Source of the DNA: Saururus chinensis
Taxonomy: Eukaryota; Streptophyta; Magnoliopsida; Piperales; Saururaceae
NCBI GenBank assembly: GCA_035235625.1
Contig: CP141145.1
Location: 44,000,668-44,064,667 of the forward strand
DNA: 64,000 nucleotides
Direction: 5' to 3'
Part shown: one piece after another, positions 60,462 to 64,000 of the stretch
Position numbering within the stretch: the first letter of the stretch is position 1
How the letters are laid out: each line of letters opens with the position of its first letter
The notes under the pieces: model-generated
The model's input: the letters and a program-made list of their open reading frames with translations, nothing else
Told to the model about the DNA's origin: nothing
Database searches by the model: none
Made by a program: the position numbers and the translations under genes

Positions 60462-63400
60462 TTAAGTATTATCACCACCTGCAACCGCTGCCTTGATTCT
60501 GTCTACGGTACAAGCAATAAGGCTGTTTACTGTGGCCACGGATCCGAGAGAAAGCTTTGCTGTTGGAACTGAGTCGACCAAGATTTGGAAAGCGACAGTC
60601 AGAAGTGATCCAACGCACACAAGCTTGCCCCCCTGTCTGGCTTGCATGGGGTGCGCAGAGCCATCCGGTAGTATGGCGAAACCGGAAGGAAGAAGTGCAA
60701 CGTAGTCCGGATCTCCACCATTAAGCACTACATTCATTGCAACAATATCGACAGGAGCATATATTACATAGGAGCCGGTTGAGTCAGTGCAACTCTCCTG
60801 TAATATCAGCATGTTGCTCTGGCTAGAGTTGGAGCTCTGGCATCATCCAACAAGAATATTCATTACACTTGCATTGCAAAAGCTAGCTAGCATAAAACGG
60901 ACGATGCAAATTGCAAGTATCGAGGGTAAATTACATTGACACGCAAGAGGGAGACACAGTTGCCTGGGTCACGGCCGTTTGCAATGTGCGCCATTTCTTG
61001 GACGACTCCCCCGTTTGAAAGTATGTCCCACTGCAAAAAAATTGACACCAGACAGAAACTCATCACAAGAATTGTCACCTATTCCGATTGCACTTGGCAA
61101 GTGCAATTCAGATGGTCCTTGAGAAGAAAACGCTAATGTGGATGGAGGACCACGCACCTGGTTGCGGGAATTCTCGTCGCGGAGGAAGTCGAAAACTCGT
61201 CGTGGGGGAACCGGAAGCGAAAATGAAGTAGCAGCACTCAGAACGATTCCAGGAGGCCGGCCCGGGTCATCAATGCTTTTTCTGGTCATAACCCTCACAT
61301 CATCTCCGCCACTTCCAGATAAAGTAGTCCAGGTGTGAGCTGTGGATGCACCTACACCCGAGCAGAAGCTTATCACCATTCTTTCCGCAAGCTTCAGCAT
61401 ACTCTTTCTTCCTTCCTGGCTTGTTATTACTAAGCGATCGAGAGGCAGCACACAGTAACTAGTGAGTTAACTAGCTAGGTACAAAACCAACCAATCATGA
61501 CAAACATATTCATGACTTTTTTTCTTTGTTTTTTGGTTTAAGAAAAGTGAGAAACATTTGGAAGAGAAGTGAAATACTACCACCGACTTCTCCGGCCGGA
61601 ACATTGCTGGCCATGACGCTTGCTAGACGCTCACATTGTCTGTCTAACGCAGCAACCCATCTTTTTGCCCCAAATGCAAGCCCTGAGCTGACCAGTGACT
61701 TGTACATACTGTGGACAGCTCGATCGTCAACTTCCACATTTTCAACCCATGTAACCTACACAGAGTGAAGCCAAGGATGCTTGATGAGCATATGATTTTG
61801 AAAGAATGATCGCCTGTCATCTGCACGGTAGCTTGTTCTAATTACCTTGGAGTACCCATTTGGCATTTCTTGGATCATGCATCCTGAAGGCCGTCTTCGA
61901 CATCTCGTCGACGGACCAGGGCGTAAACTATCCAAAGAAACATCAACCACAGCCCAACTTCCATCACTGTGCTGCTTGCAGTACCTTACAAAGTAACTCT
62001 CTCGCGTAGGGACTAATGGTGTAGGCACTTGAAATTCAGCCGACATCTTGAAATAACATGCATGCATCAAAGGTACGTAATGGGTGTAAGAATCTAATGA
62101 AGAACTATACATATAATATACTATGCAATATATAAAAATTGTATAATATAAGGACCGGAGCTAGTCATTTTCTTGCTACATGAGCATTAAAAAAAACGAG
62201 ACACAAATTGTATGAAACGTCCGTTTAGACGTAAAAGACATCAGACATTAGGAGAGGTTTTCCAGAACACCTGAATTTGATAGGACATGATCTAATTGAG
62301 CAGAGCATGTACTTGAGTTTATACCTTGTACTTTGTGAGTGCATTAAAGATAGTATGATGCAACGTATAGACAACCTAAAATAGCAGTTGATAACACCAT
62401 GGAGCATATGAAATAAGTAACCTAACAAGTAACTCATATACTATTCCAGTATTTTACCACTTGTAAGGCTCCGTTGTAGTTCCCTGCCACTCCTGTTGAC
62501 AGAATTTCCAATGTTATAGCTCTTGAGACAATGCCAGAGAAGAAAGTGGACCACTGATTCTGAGATTTCAATAAAAAAAACCCATTGATTTAGTATATAT
62601 TGTGACTCGTAAGTTTAGCAATAAGCCAAAATAGCTCTTAAAATATGACATTGCTGACCACGTCCATTAAGATCTCCACAAGGCTGATGTGATCCATAAT
62701 TACAATAGCAGTCTCACGAGTGGCTTCAGACTTCAGTTCAAATGGTTTTGGCCCAATCCCACTAGGAAATAATCGGAAGTACTCCTCTTCATTGAGAACC
62801 TCGGTGGACTCATCCAGGCCTGGAATCCACAGGGGTTGTCCAAGCTGGGCCATCCTTACGAGCTCCTCGATGGCCGTCACGGCGAGCTCGATCACCATTG
62901 GCTTGTCCACCTCAGACTGCCCTGAGACTGACCTTAGCAGATCACCAGCTCCATACAAATCCCCTCCTCCCATAGGTGGGTGGAGTCCGAAGTTCCCCTG
63001 TGGGAGCTCAAGAGGTGATCGAGATGGACCTGGATTAGATGAGGCAAGAGAGTAGGGGGCCATTGGCTTGCCCACGTACTTTGCAGCAATTCCAGAAATC
63101 CTGTCGATCTACAATTCCAAAAGTTGATAGTAAGTAATTATTTTAAAAAGAATCTAATAGGGTGATAAATATCAAAATCAAAACTATGTGGCTCCTAATC
63201 TAAGTTACCTCTTCGCGGAGGCGGGCATTTTCCATCCTTAAATGATGCTCGTCGAAAGACAGTTCACCCAGCGAGGTCGGTCCGCCACAGTTGGGACATG
63301 AAGCATTGCCCAGGGCTTCTTTGTACCTCATGTTCTCTATTCGCAGCTTCTCATTGTCAGCTCTCAGCTCCGTGTTTTCATGTCGCTCGTGCTGGGTCTG

Positions 63401-64000
63401 GGAGACGGATTTGCACAGGTTGAGAAGAGAACCCAAATTCTTTAGTAAATAACAAATTCAGCAACGTTTTTTGTCGGGCAGTAATATTCATAGTATACAT
63501 ATATATAGTATGAAGCTGTTTATTTTTAAAATGAACAGTGTATCTAAGAAACGTGGTCTGCTGCTGAATTGCAGATCATGCAGCATGCCTCTAGTTTCTG
63601 ACCTTCATCTGTGTGCGCTTGTTCTGGAACCAAAACTTGATCTGCAGAGGTTCTAACCCCAATTCCCGGCTCAGCTCTTTCCTTTGCTTGTCATCTGGAT
63701 GTGGGCACTCTTTGAAGAACCTAAATTTTTGTTCAAGTTGAAGAGAACAAACTTTCTTAGCCCTGATCTAGAGTTCACATGGTAGTAGCAGATATAAACA
63801 TGGATTGCACATAAGAATGCATATATATCTTACGCTTCCAATTCCTGAATTTGATGTTGGGTGTGGCGATGGTAACGTTTCTTCCGCGGACGATGGTTTG
63901 GGTCTGGATCGTCGCCAGACGCCCCTTCAAAGTTCTCGCTGCCAGATTTGCTGTCGAACTCGTCGTCCCTTAGTTTTGCCATCTCGCTGTCAGGGGTTTG
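60462..64000 (-). CDS. HDG2-like: HD-ZIP IV homeodomain-START transcription factor (HDG2-like), 5' end outside the window
   Basis: A nuclear transcription factor of the GLABRA2/ATML1 class, which acts mainly in the epidermis. Ten exons join in frame with GT-AG ends: 63834-64000 (partial), 63603-63720, 63209-63397, 62659-63108, 62458-62559, 62046-61846, 61755-61581, 61429-61158, 61030-60935 and 60836-60462, giving 714 residues to TAA. In order: an acidic N-terminal part, the homeodomain (about 38-95, [19 protein letters not shown] to [12 protein letters not shown]), a zipper-loop-zipper with the class IV CPNC pair (Cys129/Cys132), the START domain (about 225-460) and the C-terminal HD-SAD region. 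EVGVIT(S) and MVISFC in the START-to-SAD link favour the HDG2 group over ATML1/PDF2, by memory. Probably 30-50 residues are missing at the N-terminus. Ser538 stands where a Trp is normal (SFSLPVPP). Confidence 0.95.

Overview
This window reads as nuclear DNA of a flowering plant. The support is a plastid-targeted polyphenol oxidase (PPO), a class IV homeodomain-leucine zipper (HD-ZIP IV) gene with short GT-AG introns, and a dense layering of plant-type LTR retrotransposon remains, CACTA-type and other MITEs, and minisatellites. The GC-rich third codon positions of the intronless PPO suggest a monocot. A pineapple-like genome would fit, but that rests on general resemblance and is not shown here.

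Genes. Only two look intact. PPO lies on + at 51352-53121, with a TATA box about 60 bp before the ATG. The HD-ZIP IV gene, closest in feel to the HDG2 group, lies on - from 60462 and runs off the right edge; ten exons encoding 714 residues are visible. Broken or doubtful coding remains are: a leucine-rich-repeat receptor-kinase-like pseudogene (4985-10480) split by two solo LTRs, a Ty3/gypsy integrase remnant (29183-29683), and several small coding-like stretches of unknown identity (3372, 12149, 28361, 57893).

Layout. 0.3-5 kb: AT-rich DNA with a MITE and a GC-rich island. 5-10.5 kb: the LRR pseudogene with solo LTRs at 5179-7469 (target site duplication, TSD, CTCCC) and 7728-10344 (TSD TGTAC). 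10.6-12.1 kb: a reversed relative of the first of these LTRs. 12.4-26.4 kb: a nest in which a family-1 LTR is interrupted by a giant family-2 LTR (13826-24942), itself interrupted by two further solo LTRs (14907-18297 and 21684-24347). 28-34.6 kb: truncated retroelement pieces. 36.7-47.0 kb: a family-2 solo LTR in reverse orientation (TSD TGAAC) that holds a forward family-2 solo LTR (40921-45439, TSD GGGAC) and a collapsed gypsy-like element. 47-50 kb: repeats, including about 60 TA units. 50-64 kb: the gene-bearing end, with PPO, a foldback element, a 106-bp minisatellite, one more LTR-like block, a MITE with a 6-bp direct repeat, and the HD-ZIP IV gene.

How the parts relate. PPO (plastid phenol oxidation) and HD-ZIP IV (epidermal transcription control) are about 7 kb apart, and nothing in the sequence links them functionally. 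Most of the remaining DNA has been shaped by LTR insertion followed by loss of internal regions, leaving solo LTRs. No intact gag-pol open frame is present anywhere in the 64 kb.
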